From Parasponia andersonii (lineage: Eukaryota; Streptophyta; Magnoliopsida; Rosales; Cannabaceae), in the NCBI GenBank assembly GCA_002914805.1, contig JXTB01000324.1:204692-268691 (forward strand): a stretch of 64,000 nt of DNA, in the 5' to 3' direction. The notes beneath the pieces were generated by a model. The model did not search any database. It worked only from the letters and a program-made list of their open reading frames with translations, and was not told the origin of the DNA. The stretch's first letter is position 1, and each line of letters starts with the position of its first letter. Shown here piece by piece: positions 46,613 through 58,372 of this stretch. The position numbers and the translations under genes are program-made.

Positions 46613-48394
46613 TTTTAGGAAATCAAATTTATTTATTTACCCGAATTAATATTTCTAGGAAATACACATAAAGAGACAGAGCCATTGGCTTGTGTTGTAT
46701 GCACCCTTTTGAACTGTTTTTTTTTTTGCTTAATACGTAGCTTCGCTTGGTGCATATATACGATACACACAAATATTTATTCCTATTTTAGTAATCAATG
46801 ACCGTTTGATTATTGTTAATTTGTTGAAGCATAGTTCCTGTGATGTTTCTGGGAGGATATATTCCTACTGATTGGAGGATATAATTTCTGCTTTGCGAGA
46901 CAAAATGATTTTTCATGTTCTCTCATGTTTACCATGAAGCCAATATTTGTGCAGATAATCGTTAATAATTAGGAGATAGGAAATAAAAAATAAGAATAGA
47001 ATATGGTAGAGTTTTATTCCTTGTGGATTTTTTTCCCTTAGGGTTAATAGAGACAATATTGTTTTGCCAGTTTGTTGTCGGTTTGGCTAATTTTTTGTAA
47101 TTCTTTCTTTCTTTTCTTTTAATAATATTCTCTCCCATTATGAGGTCATGATGTATTTAATAATAATAACAATAATTTTATTATAATAATTATACATCAT
47201 TTGTGCTAAAAGATTAACATTGTTTTTCTCTAACACGACTATACAAAAAGAAACGTATGATCGGCACATCATTGCTTGTTAATATTAATCCGTACCTTCT
47301 TTTATTGCTTGATTATTTATTTTCCTAACAAATAACATTTGATTAATTATTCATCTTCTTTGAGAGGCTCAACCTGTTATTTTTTTTTTAGTTCTATTTT
47401 TGTAGAATCGTTGAATATTTTTGGGCACAGTTTTAGGAGTTCGTTTAATATCCGTTTTTTTTAATTAATCTGACGCTACATAAATATATATAATATAATT
47501 ATTTATAAATGTTATTTATATTGAATTGACGTCAGCTAGAAGCCTAGAACGACAATAATTACGGCTAATATCAGATTCAATGTACGTATAGTAATAATGC
47601 AATCATTAACTATTCCAAATCTATAAAACATATATAACAAAAACATATAATTATGGCGCCGTCCTAGTTATAAAGTCAAAACTCATAGACTATTAATAAA
47701 ATAAATATGAACCTCTATTAAACTTATGGCTTCTACAATAAAATTAGATGTTGAACTATGAAGACTAGTCCTTTTAGGTTCCGGTTGAAGCCAATATTGT
47801 TCCTCTGCTACAACTTATTACAGGTTCAAATTTTCATACCTTTAATCTAACAAACATTGTCTCTATTATCAACTTAATCAATCATAATTCTCTCTCTATT
47901 TTTTTTTCTTTCCATATATTGTCGCAACAAGAGTCCTTGTAAATCAGCATCGCCACCATAATTCAATAAAAACTATACCTAAACATGAAACTGTGTCTCA
48001 CACACAACAAAAAGATAGACAATTAAACAAGAAAGCCTCATCATATTAAAGTTCAATATAATAAAGCCTCATCATATTAAAGTTCAATGTAATATTCTCC
48101 TCTTATATAATTGAGAATAGAAAAATATTATCAGTTTGTTTCAACGCTAGTGCCAACTAGCTTTCTTGGAATCTAACTATACAACTTTAATGTTACGCGC
48201 AAAAAATTTAAAAATAAGAAAAAAAAGAAAATGTTGCTGTTCATGCTCAGTAAAAGACACGCGGTTTGCACTGTAGTCACATATTTATGTATAATTAGTC
48301 CCGTATTCCTAATCAACTTTCTTTAACTTATCAAATCCTTTTAATTCAATAATTAAATTAAAAAATCTTATAATCACTTAATCAAATTCAAACC
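46613..48394. other. Spacer between the paralogues, nothing recognised
   Basis: AT-rich. A 28-bp word (AAAGCCTCATCATATTAAAGTTCAAT) occurs twice at ~48032-48090. No gene or element was identified. Confidence 0.5.
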
Positions 48395-48403
48395 CTATAA
48401 ATA
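48395..48403 (+). promoter_or_regulatory. TATA box candidate of the 48441 copy
   Basis: CTATAAATA, a near-consensus TATA box, lies ~45 bp upstream of the ATG, so a promoter-like context is still present. Confidence 0.5.
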
Positions 48404-48440
48404 CATAAACATCTCAAATACATAGGTCCACAACATAAAT

Positions 48441-48920
48441 ATGGCATTGGCAACATCCCATCTCCATTATTCATCCACTATTATTAATATCCCGTTAAAT
48501 TATTATTACTCCAAAATAGGCTTAGAAAATCGAATTATTAATCGTCCTCGAAAAATTCTTGCGTCGAAAAGAGAAGCCGGCAGCCTCCATGAACACCGGA
48601 GAAATCACGGCGGCGGCGGAAGGGTGGCGGATGAGAATATGATTGTTTTGAGGAAGAGGATCCATGAGATGAAGAAGGTGGAGAGGAACTACGTGTCTCC
48701 TTCCCATTGGTCGGAGTGGGAGAAGAAGTATTACACCGCTTACGATTCTCGTGTCAGTTAATGGGCCTCTTGCAGGCCCAAATGATGAAATCCAGGCTCA
48801 GCTTGGTCCTGGGATTGATGGTTCTGATTCTACTCGGTTGCCCAAACTAGCCGGGCTGTGGTTTTGTTTCATTTCGTGGAGATTGCTCAAGGACTCTTGG
48901 CAGGTGGGACCCTTGGATAA
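48441..48920 (+). pseudogene. Paralogue of the 46121 gene with two offsetting frame changes
   Basis: The reading frame from ATG 48441 carries the same core as its neighbour (ADENMIVLRKRIHEMKKVE, HWSEWEKKYYTAYDS). Near 48750 the homology leaves this frame, which stops at 48759. It continues one base offset (CQLMGLLQAQMMKSRLSL) to about 48836, then returns to the original frame (VAQTSRAVVLFHFVEIAQGL) up to a stop at 48918-48920. This is the pattern of one lost and one gained base ~86 bases apart. Total length would be about 160 codons, like the neighbour. The basic N-terminal segment and TATA box persist. Either a young pseudogene or two sequencing errors fit; the short product ending at 48761 could also be made, but it lacks the membrane segment. 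Confidence 0.75.
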
Positions 48921-49252
48921 TGCAACTAGATTATATAATAGCGTTTATTTATTTATTTATTTTAATACGTGAACGTCAAAAATGAACTCTGTAGATGACT
49001 AGGTATATCTTTTTTCGTTGTAGATTAATATCCAAAAGTAATCTGGGAAAATTTGAGGATTCCTTTTTTTTTTTTTCCACAACTTTTGTTTTCCGAAATA
49101 CGTAAAAGCATATTAGATTATTGAAAAGACAAGAATGTCAAACTGTTGAAATTGATTGCTATTGGAGAGAATGTCAAACGGATAAAAATACATCTTGCAA
49201 TTTTTTTTTTCGGAGCGAGAATACATCATAGTTATGTTTATGTTAATGTGCG

Positions 49253-49253
<1 letters not shown>

Positions 49254-49303
<50 letters not shown>
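49254..49303. repeat. (TA)n microsatellite
   Basis: About 50 bp of nearly pure TA dinucleotide at the left edge of a MITE. Other long TA runs are at ~1092-1130, 2051-2096, 11180-11205, 41817-41873, 51237-51266 and 51863-51885. Confidence 0.9.
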
Positions 49304-49304
<1 letters not shown>

Positions 49305-49460
49305 TTTGCCAATTCAATAAGTGTTTATTTATTTTTTTAGCCGTCTAATGAAAAAATATAATAATATGTGCATTATTAATATTTTTTCTCTTTTTAATTT
49401 TTCATAATAAAAAAATATATCTATTAAATTTTCATTGATTAAATCGATACTTATGAGTAA
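49304..49460. mobile_element. MITE family A copy, right part eroded
   Basis: It starts GTTTGCCAATTCAATAAGTG after the TA run and retains interior words shared with the 45338 copy (TTTTTTTAGCCGT, AAATTTTCATTG). The right terminus is not preserved; the sequence ATACTTATGAGTAAATATAT is repeated there. Confidence 0.6.
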
Positions 49461-51227
49461 ATATATATATAAACATATACTTATGAGTAAATATATATAT
49501 AAATATATATATATATGGTCTGAGCATTCTTGACAAAATAAATGTGTACCTGGAATTATTGGCTTATGGTCAGATAGACCTAACATAGTTTACTAACGTA
49601 AACTGATCAATGACTCCTTACGTTACTCAAATTGTCTCTATTCACTTTTACTTTTTTATTTAAAAAAAAGAACTATGGACATAACATAATATATAGGCGG
49701 AAAAACACATATTAAAAGCTATACAAACGTTCCTTAGGAAGAAAGGAAGAAAGAAAGAAAGAAAGGTGTATATATAAGATCTTGAGGGTTGAGAGTACTA
49801 CTGTTATTATTGACCCTATAAAAGTAAATTAGAATTACTTTTGAATATTGCTAAACGAGAATTAGTCGTTTATAATAATAATATTATAGCATTTATAGCA
49901 TTTTTCATATTATTATACCGATGTTGAAGAATTCAAGTAATTGGGAAGCCCAGTAAAAGGTTGAACGCTTCCACCAAAAACAAAGCACCAAAAACAAAGT
50001 GTTTCATATAGAGCAAATGTACCAAAGAAGATGCTCTTTAGACACAATTTTTCCACTCTCTCTCTCTCTCTCTCTCATATATATTGTTCCTGAAACAAAC
50101 TACAAAACTGCAAGAGCAAGTAATTCCTGCAAAACTAAGCTGACTGATTTTAAGGTTCACAATACACGCACACGCGCGCACAAGTACAACAAGATTTATT
50201 CTTCTACCACATATACAATTCCTCCAACGAATTTAGCTTCCCTACTCCCACGTTTTTTTCCCCCCATTTTCTTTTTTCCTTCTCACCTTTTCAGTACTTT
50301 TTCGTCTATCTATCTAATTATCTCCTTTTATTTTCTTTTCCCATTCTCCACAATTATGTTTTATAGTGCTTTTTAAAATAATCTCCTTCAAGTTTTTAGT
50401 ACATATATATAAATGTATATAATATGATATCTCTTACTTTAATCAAAATTATTAACTAATTTAGTCGTTTTAGTTAAGTGATAGAAAACTGTAAAATTAA
50501 TCAACAATTCCGTGCGTCTTTCTCTGCTCAAAAATCAATTAATTAAGCAGTATTTTAATTTTTTAACTTAATTACCTTAATATAGTCAAGAAAATATACC
50601 ATCAAGTTCCATTGGACCGTCGTGCTCCCAAGCTCCTTCAAGCGTCACTGCCAAAACACCAACTTCACGGAGTAATATCAAAGTATATATAACATGACTT
50701 ATATATATATATATATATAAAATAAATCAAAACTTTTCTTTTCCTTCCACTAAGACAGTATAGGTTTGTGAGATCAGCTTCTTAGTTTCTCAATTGCCAT
50801 TATAGGTGGCTTTCCCTTGGAAATAAGGGTTAATATGGCCAAAGATAATTGTGGAACCAGAGGAGCTCCCTTCAGTCCAAGACATGACAGCCGCAACTGA
50901 ACTCGGCTCCTGTATCGTTGGATCAGAAACACACCAGTTAGTCGTAGTTTTCTCAGTGAGCTCTTGAATCAACGAGTCAGCAGCAGAGTATCAGTTCATT
51001 AAGTGTCTCGGACTGGACCGAAGAAAGCTCCTCTTTGGTAATATTTTTTCGCAAAATATCATTTATATATATATATATATATACTCTCGCACCCCATTAA
51101 ACTACTCCTTTTGAAGCTTAAACCACATAGAAAAGAACGAATAGGTTAGTACTACTTCAAAATTAAGGACAATTATGAAGTAAAAATAGCAATAATATTT
51201 CAAAAATCCGAGATCTTTCTATATATG

Positions 51228-51270
<43 letters not shown>

Positions 51271-53145
51271 CTTGAGAGAGATAGAGATCGATCGATCTAG
51301 GACAGCAATGGCATGGATGAGAAAAGGAAAGGTACGAGGAAGGAAGAGGAGGGAGGGTTTGTATAAATAGATAAGTAAAGTGTGAATATATTATGATAAA
51401 AGCCGCGACATGAGAATCTAAGGGGTGTGGTAAGTTATAGATTTTAGGGGTCAGGCAGAAAATCATGCATAGTTTGAAATCTTTTGGAGCCTTTCAACTC
51501 AAACGTATATAATAGACAAGTCTGCTAGTCTTTTGTACTGTGCAGCCTAATATCTTTTCATACAGCTGGATATGGCTTGCTATTGTCTGATATCGAAGAC
51601 GTTAGAGGCCTAGTTTATCTGCCCCCCTTGCTCAAGTACCAGTTCTGCTCAAGGCTGCCACCTCTTTGATATATCATTTAGTATGCCTACAAATGTATGT
51701 TCGTACATCTATATATCTATTTATAAACCGTGGCAAATTTTTTCCTTTTTACTTTTAGGTCTTGACCATCAAGGCTCATGAAAAAAAATTGTAGTGATAC
51801 CTATTCATTATTTATGTTATGTAGATACATGTACTCTAAGCTATAACTCCTTTAGAGTACGATATATATATATATATATATATATCATATATATCATATA
51901 TGTATATAATGAGAAAGCGCTATTAAAAGTAGTTTTTTCCAACGATTTATCATATATGTCATTTATAAGCGTTGGGTACAGTACGCGCGTACGTGTTCAT
52001 TCTTTTTCTTCTTTTCTCAATAATATATTTCCCTATTTCTTTGAAGATAGTTTGATTAATCGAGAGAGTGAGATGAATTCATCGTGCATGTCTTACTTCA
52101 ATAATTGAACCAGACACAAGGAAAAGATGTCACGGAGAGAATTAAAACATCACTTAATTAATGACTCAAATTACTTAGTGAAAGAAAAGATTAATGAATA
52201 TTATTAATTTTGTGTCATAAGGAGAAACCGATGTTGATTTACATATATTTTAACGAAGAGTTGAAGCAAACTGTTCCAAATTTCGATTCAAATCCCTTGT
52301 GGGGACATATCATATATTTTTCTGTTTCGTGGATTTATACGTTCATGGCACATTTTGTGTGCACATATTATTCTGAATATAAATCTTTAGTAGATAGATG
52401 TGAAGGAAATGAAAATTATTGCAAGGTCGGGCGGCAACATCTTTGACATGACAGGTTTTTTATTTATGGTGTAAATGACAATTATTTTTCATGCTTGGCA
52501 TGGCAAGTCAATTCACTTATTATAGCATAAGATGAAAATTAAAAAAAAAAAAAAAACAAAGAATAGGACAATTGCTATTTCTATGTAATTGGTAGCTTCG
52601 GGGACTATTCCTTCCGTCCTTTATCAAAGAAGTGTATTTACTCTGATTTAGACATTTTGTACTACTGGTTCTCAATTATCATGAAGTGTCTTTGTATAAA
52701 AGGTAGGCCAATTCTACGAGGCAACAGTTATGAGAGCTGGCTATGCTAGTGGTGAAAAATAACATCGTTTTCAGAGCATTTACGTTTTTACCAAAATTTA
52801 ATGGATAAAAATGGTACAACACTGTAGTATCTTAAACTAGTTCCAAACACCAGCGAAGACTTTCTAGTTTAGTTTCTTACCATTCCATGGTTATATTTGG
52901 AAATTTCTATGATAATTTGCAAGTTTCAAGATTGTACTTCCAGTTATTCATATATGCGTGTGGGTAGCTATTATCATAACATGTAAGTTCCAAAATAAAC
53001 ACACATGAATATGCACTTAACTAAAGCCAAGTGTTAATAGTGATAATTTTAATTCCTCGAAAAAAAAAAAAAGGATTGTTCCTGCCTTTATCGTTGGAGC
53101 CTAATTATGTCTGTTAGAGCGGTTTTCATCAGCTGTCCATATATC
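49461..53145. other. Long spacer, no supported gene
   Basis: AT-rich with CT and TA microsatellites (~50056-50075, 50700-50720, 51065-51083, 51237-51266). A minus-strand frame without ATG at 50972-50790 (QELTEKTTTNWCVSDPTIQE, then SSVAAVMSWTEGSSSGSTII) has protein-like composition and may be an exon fragment, but I recognise no family. A 78-codon plus frame at 52210-52446 is unrecognised. Confidence 0.45.
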
Positions 53146-53150
53146 CTTGC

Positions 53151-53759
53151 TGTTGATAGAGATTTTGTCAATAATAAATTTTAAAAAAAATACGAGATAC
53201 GCTTTGTGTGAATAGGGTTATTAATCAAAACAAATAAAGATGCAAATATTTTATAGTGGTTCAGCCCCGAAAAAGATGAGCTTACGTCCACTGTTTTTCA
53301 CTATTTTCTGGAGAATTACAAGAACTCAAAATTACAATGTGTTGTCCAGAAAGAAGAAAAAAACACTCTCAGGAATCCCTCAGCCTCTCCAGATTCAAAA
53401 AATCCCCTTTCTCGAAGCATTGAACCCCTTTTATATAGATAAGGGTTACTTAATGTTCTTAATTGCGAGAACGAGTAACTACACAATCGGGTAATACAAT
53501 TTGAGTAACAATATAATTAGGTAATCACTTAAATTGGGTAACTGATCGAACTTGAAAGAGAAACTTTTGTTTCTCTTTCCTTGTAGGTTACCCGTTTGAC
53601 GAAGCATAGACTAGTCTCCTTTTCATTCAGGTCGCACATAACCTATTCGGAGGAGGTCGCACGTAACTTATGCGGTGGAGGTCACATGCAACCCTTTCGA
53701 ATGATGTCCCACTTAATCTTACTCATGCGACCTGACATAGGATTTTACACCGTACAACA
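53151..53759 (-). repeat. Left LTR (3' LTR of the element), 609 bp
   Basis: Starts TGTTGATAGAGATT and ends GTACAACA on the plus strand. Inside, about four 25-bp units based on GGTCGCAC(A/G)TAAC follow each other at ~53630-53729; units of this kind in an LTR may be regulatory. The right-hand LTR matches without indels from 53499 on. Confidence 0.9.
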
Positions 53760-54660
53760 ATTGCCCCCCAGCTCTATTAGTTATTCAGGACAAAATAGAG
53801 CTTCCTTTTAATGTAAGAGAGTGCGAACTTAAAAAATGCGACGTCACGACCTAGACTTGAGATCCTTGAAGAGTCGAAGAGTCGCTAGATCTCAAATCTC
53901 ACCTTTCTCGAGATCACGTGCACTTTTTTCTGACAGATGAAAATTTATGTCACCTTTTCTAAGAAAAATAGCAGAACATGAGGAGACTCAAGGATATCGA
54001 TGATGCCAACTGTCGTCTTTAAACCGAATCGTTTCAAATTTTGAAAGATACTTGATCTACAGCTGTGATTTAGCGATGCTCGAGAAATAAATATCGGAAA
54101 TCAATCTGCTTCTGCTTCTTCATTACAAACTCTCGTTTTCCATCTTTCTAAAATCCTGAAGTATTTCAGAGCAAACTCTACAGCATCGTTTCGTTCTTCA
54201 GCTCGTACAATTCCAGTATTTTCTCAGATAGAGTTTAGACCATAACTCAATCCCTCCACTTTCGAAGAAAGGTTAGTACATTTCTTCTCTCCTATTGTTC
54301 TTCGTCTGTTCTCGGAAAAATTTATTCAGTTTTAATTTCTAGAAATTGAAACACATCCTATATTCGGACGAACTGGAATGAGAATTTTTCAGATCCCCTT
54401 TTACCGGTTCATAGAATAGACTCTTACTAGATAATGGTCAAAGATAAACTCGTGAAAAGAGTTTCTAGGGTTTGATACCCTATTTATTTATTTTTTGACG
54501 AACTGTTCGAGTAATTTTTATGAATCCGTAGACCAATTAGAAAAAATTCGATGAGCTTGCTTGTTAGTACAATCCTAGGGTGAACCCCCAAAATTTACTA
54601 GTACATAGTGAAAAAATCCTTGATGCTCGCATAGGACTAAACCCATCCGTATTTCTTTTC

Positions 54661-56302
54661 AGATGTCTAGTAGTGAGGATTTTAGGGAAGGAAATGCATT
54701 TTCAGAAGAATATGATAACTCCAGTGTTAGCTCCATAAATCTTGAAGATTACCTTGAGCCAAAACCCGAAGTAGAGATAACAGGGGTCAGGCAAAATAGT
54801 CCTCACATAGGCGACCTCCTTCAAGACTAGTGGCCTCGACATATCAGGGATGCCCCTATCTTCGCATCAGGCTATCAATACGTAGAAGGGAATTTGTCAT
54901 GTACCAATAAGGACGAGCTGCACATCAAACAAGCTCAGCAAAATCATGTGCAATTATAAGATCGTCATCCCTCTTCGCCTACCTATGGAATTCAATCGAC
55001 CTCACACACCACCATGCAGAATTGCCTCATTTTCTGAAGCAGTTCTCAAGTGCGGTGTCTACCTCCCACTTCATCCATACATAAAATCAATTATCGACTA
55101 CTATGGGGTCGTTCCTTTCTAACTGACTCCTAATACATATAGATATATGATAGGTTTGTACATACTTTACCACAAATTAGGTTTAGACTCCCCTTCTCCT
55201 GAAGAGTTCGCTTGGTTTTACCAAGTGAAATCAAATCCGTCAGATCTTGGCTTCTTTTATACGAGCAAATGGTCAAATCAGGCAATAAAAACAATATACG
55301 GGGTTCGCAACAACATGGGAAAATGGAAAAATCCATTTTTTCACTTTGACTATGCAGATAACGACTTCTTTCGAAATCCCGGTAGGAAGTTTTTCAATTT
55401 ATCACCTTTTTCTGTGTTGTTATATTTATCCTGATCGCACTGAATGTTATCGCAGATAACAGGGAATGGCCTGGACTTTCCAGGGAACAGCTTGCAAGGG
55501 TGTACAAAATCAACGACCTTCCAATTGAGGAATTTAATTGGAAGGTACTTGGAACTTCGAAGAACCTGGTCGCTTGCAGTCTACTTCCAAAGGGAGTCGC
55601 GTTCCCTGACCCCCCCGTCTATACGTCTAGACCTTCGAGCTCAAAGAAAAAGAAGCCAAGGAAACAGACGGATATAAGTGCCTCGTCTTCTAAACTTAGG
55701 AAACGAAAAGCACCTGCCACCCCTCTAGCTTCAGAACCTTCTTCTCCAGAAACAGCGTCACCACCAGCTCCTCAACAAGAAGGTAATTATATATACATTT
55801 TCTAATTATCATTGTATTATATCACCTCGCTCACTAACATATCTGTACAGAGATGGTTATTGGTAGTGGCCTGCGAGCACCACCCTCCACTCTCGGGTCC
55901 ATGGAAAAATTCAAGACACCCGAGAGCACTCCTCCGTCATCGAAAGGGAAAGAGAAGGACGATAACTCCAAAAAATGAAAAGTTGCCTTCGAGGTCATCC
56001 CGACAAGCTCGCCTCCTCCACAGCCTCAGACATCGAGCCATTCTGAACCACCCAAAGAGGCTGTCACCTCTTCAGAACTGATCTTGGTAGATAAGGATGA
56101 GGAGCTCTTCGTGCTCCTCAATCAATTACCAGAGAAGGCTGGTATGAGTGCAACTTTCATTGATCGCTTTACTTCCGAGGAGATTTTAGAAAAGCGACCA
56201 ATGATGTTCGCACAGGCTCTTGAATCTTTGTTCCAATTTTTAAAGTCCTGGAAGACATGTCGAATGATTTATCCTCCAGACCTTCAATGGGTCCAGTTCT
56301 GA
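54661..56302 (+). other. Opposite-strand ORF region of the retroelement (fossil)
   Basis: This plus-strand region opposes gag-protease. It starts with an acidic/Ser stretch (MSSSEDFREGNAFSEEYDNS), continues with a segment like the 'putative gypsy type transposon' domain (PF04195, from memory; MIGLYILYHKLGLDSPSPEE) and has a basic, Pro/Ser-rich end (SSSKKKKPRKQTD). Extra ORFs of unknown function, sense or antisense, are known from Tat-lineage elements. It is broken in this copy. Confidence 0.6.
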
Positions 56303-58372
56303 CCTCTTCGTCTATTTTTCGAGGATCGAAGTCTTCGCTGGTCGTGTCAATTGACGCTTTAACTGACAATTTAACTGAAACTTCGACTGACGCTTTGCTC
56401 GATGCTTCAACTGACGCTTCCTTTGGCAGCTGGACCATCATTATGCGAGGCATTGCATCCTTTGCTGCGAGTTTCAACGAGTTGTTATAACAAGTCCGTG
56501 CATCATATTGGTTTCCTCGCACCCCGCCTACCCCGTGTTGGGTCGGGAATTTCATAGTGAGATGGTAGATTGAAGTGACGGCTCGAAGTTCTCTTAGTGT
56601 CGGTCTTCCCAGCACAGCATTGAATGCAGAGGGGCAATTTACTACCAAAAATTGGGTCATTATCGTTGAAACTCTAGGATAGGTTCCAACGTTGACCATT
56701 AATTCAATCATGCCCATAGGCATCAGGCTGTCACTAGTGAAACCATAGAGTGGAGTGACGGTAGGCTTNTTTACCACAAATTAGGTTTAGACTCCCCTTC
56801 TCCTGAAGAGTTCGCTTGGTTTTACCAAGTGAAATCAAATCCGTCAGATCTTGGCTTCTTTTATACGAGCAAATGGTCAAATCAGGCAATAAAAACAATA
56901 TACGGGGTTCGCAACAACATGGGAAAATGGAAAAATCCATTTTTTCACTTTGACTATGCAGATAACGACTTCTTTCGAAATCCCGGTAGGAAGTTTTTCA
57001 ATTTATCACCTTTTTCTGTGTTGTTATATTTATCCTGATCGCACTGAATGTTATCGCAGATAACAGGGAATGGCCTGGACTTTCCAGGGAACAGCTTGCA
57101 AGGGTGTACAAAATCAACGACCTTCCAATTGAGGAATTTAATTGGAAGGTACTTGGAACTTCGAAGAACCTGGTCGCTTGCAGTCTACTTCCAAAGGGAG
57201 TCGCGTTCCCTGACCCCCCCGTCTATACGTCTAGACCTTCGAGCTCAAAGAAAAAGAAGCCAAGGAAACAGACGGATATAAGTGCCTCGTCTTCTAAACT
57301 TAGGAAACGAAAAGCACCTGCCACCCCTCTAGCTTCAGAACCTTCTTCTCCAGAAACAGCGTCACCACCAGCTCCTCAACAAGAAGGTAATTATATATAC
57401 ATTTTCTAATTATCATTGTATTATATCACCTCGCTCACTAACATATCTGTACAGAGATGGTTATTGGTAGTGGCCTGCGAGCACCACCCTCCACTCTCGG
57501 GTCCATGGAAAAATTCAAGACACCCGAGAGCACTCCTCCGTCATCGAAAGGGAAAGAGAAGGACGATAACTCCAAAAAATGAAAAGTTGCCTTCGAGGTC
57601 ATCCCGACAAGCTCGCCTCCTCCACAGCCTCAGACATCGAGCCATTCTGAACCACCCAAAGAGGCTGTCACCTCTTCAGAACTGATCTTGGTAGATAAGG
57701 ATGAGGAGCTCTTCGTGCTCCTCAATCAATTACCAGAGAAGGCTGGTATGAGTGCAACTTTCATTGATCGCTTTACTTCCGAGGAGATTTTAGAAAAGCG
57801 ACCAATGATGTTCGCACAGGCTCTTGAATCTTTGTTCCAATTTTTAAAGTCCTGGAAGACATGTCGAATGATTTATCCTCCAGACCTTCAATGGGTCCAG
57901 TTCTGACCTCTTCGTCTATTTTTCGAGGATCGAAGTCTTCGCTGGTCGTGTCAATTGACGCTTTAACTGACAATTTAACTGAAACTTCGACTGACGCTTT
58001 GCTCGATGCTTCAACTGACGCTTCCTTTGGCAGCTGGACCATCATTATGCGAGGCATTGCATCCTTTGCTGCGAGTTTCAACGAGTTGTTATAACAAGTC
58101 CGTGCATCATATTGGTTTCCTCGCACCCCGCCTACCCCGTGTTGGGTCGGGAATTTCATAGTGAGATGGTAGATTGAAGTGACGGCTCGAAGTTCTCTTA
58201 GTGTCGGTCTTCCCAGCACAGCATTGAATGCAGAGGGGCAATTTACTACCAAAAATTGGGTCATTATCGTTGAAACTCTAGGATAGGTTCCAACGTTGAC
58301 CATTAATTCAATCATGCCCATAGGCATCAGGCTGTCACTAGTGAAACCATAGAGTGGAGTGACGGTAGGCTT
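55166..58372. repeat. Two identical 1603-bp copies joined by one N (probable assembly duplication)
   Basis: Bases 55166-56768 recur at 56770-58372 at an offset of 1604 with no difference that I can see, and position 56769 is a single N. An identical direct repeat abutting a one-base gap is the usual trace of two overlapping contig ends placed side by side rather than merged. The rest of the element shows LTR divergence of about 6%, so a perfectly identical old duplication would be surprising. Confidence 0.85.

Noticed and set aside
56169-56777. A second protease-like coding stretch
   Set aside because: It is part of the 1603-bp segment that appears twice around a single N, so it is not counted as a separate element part.
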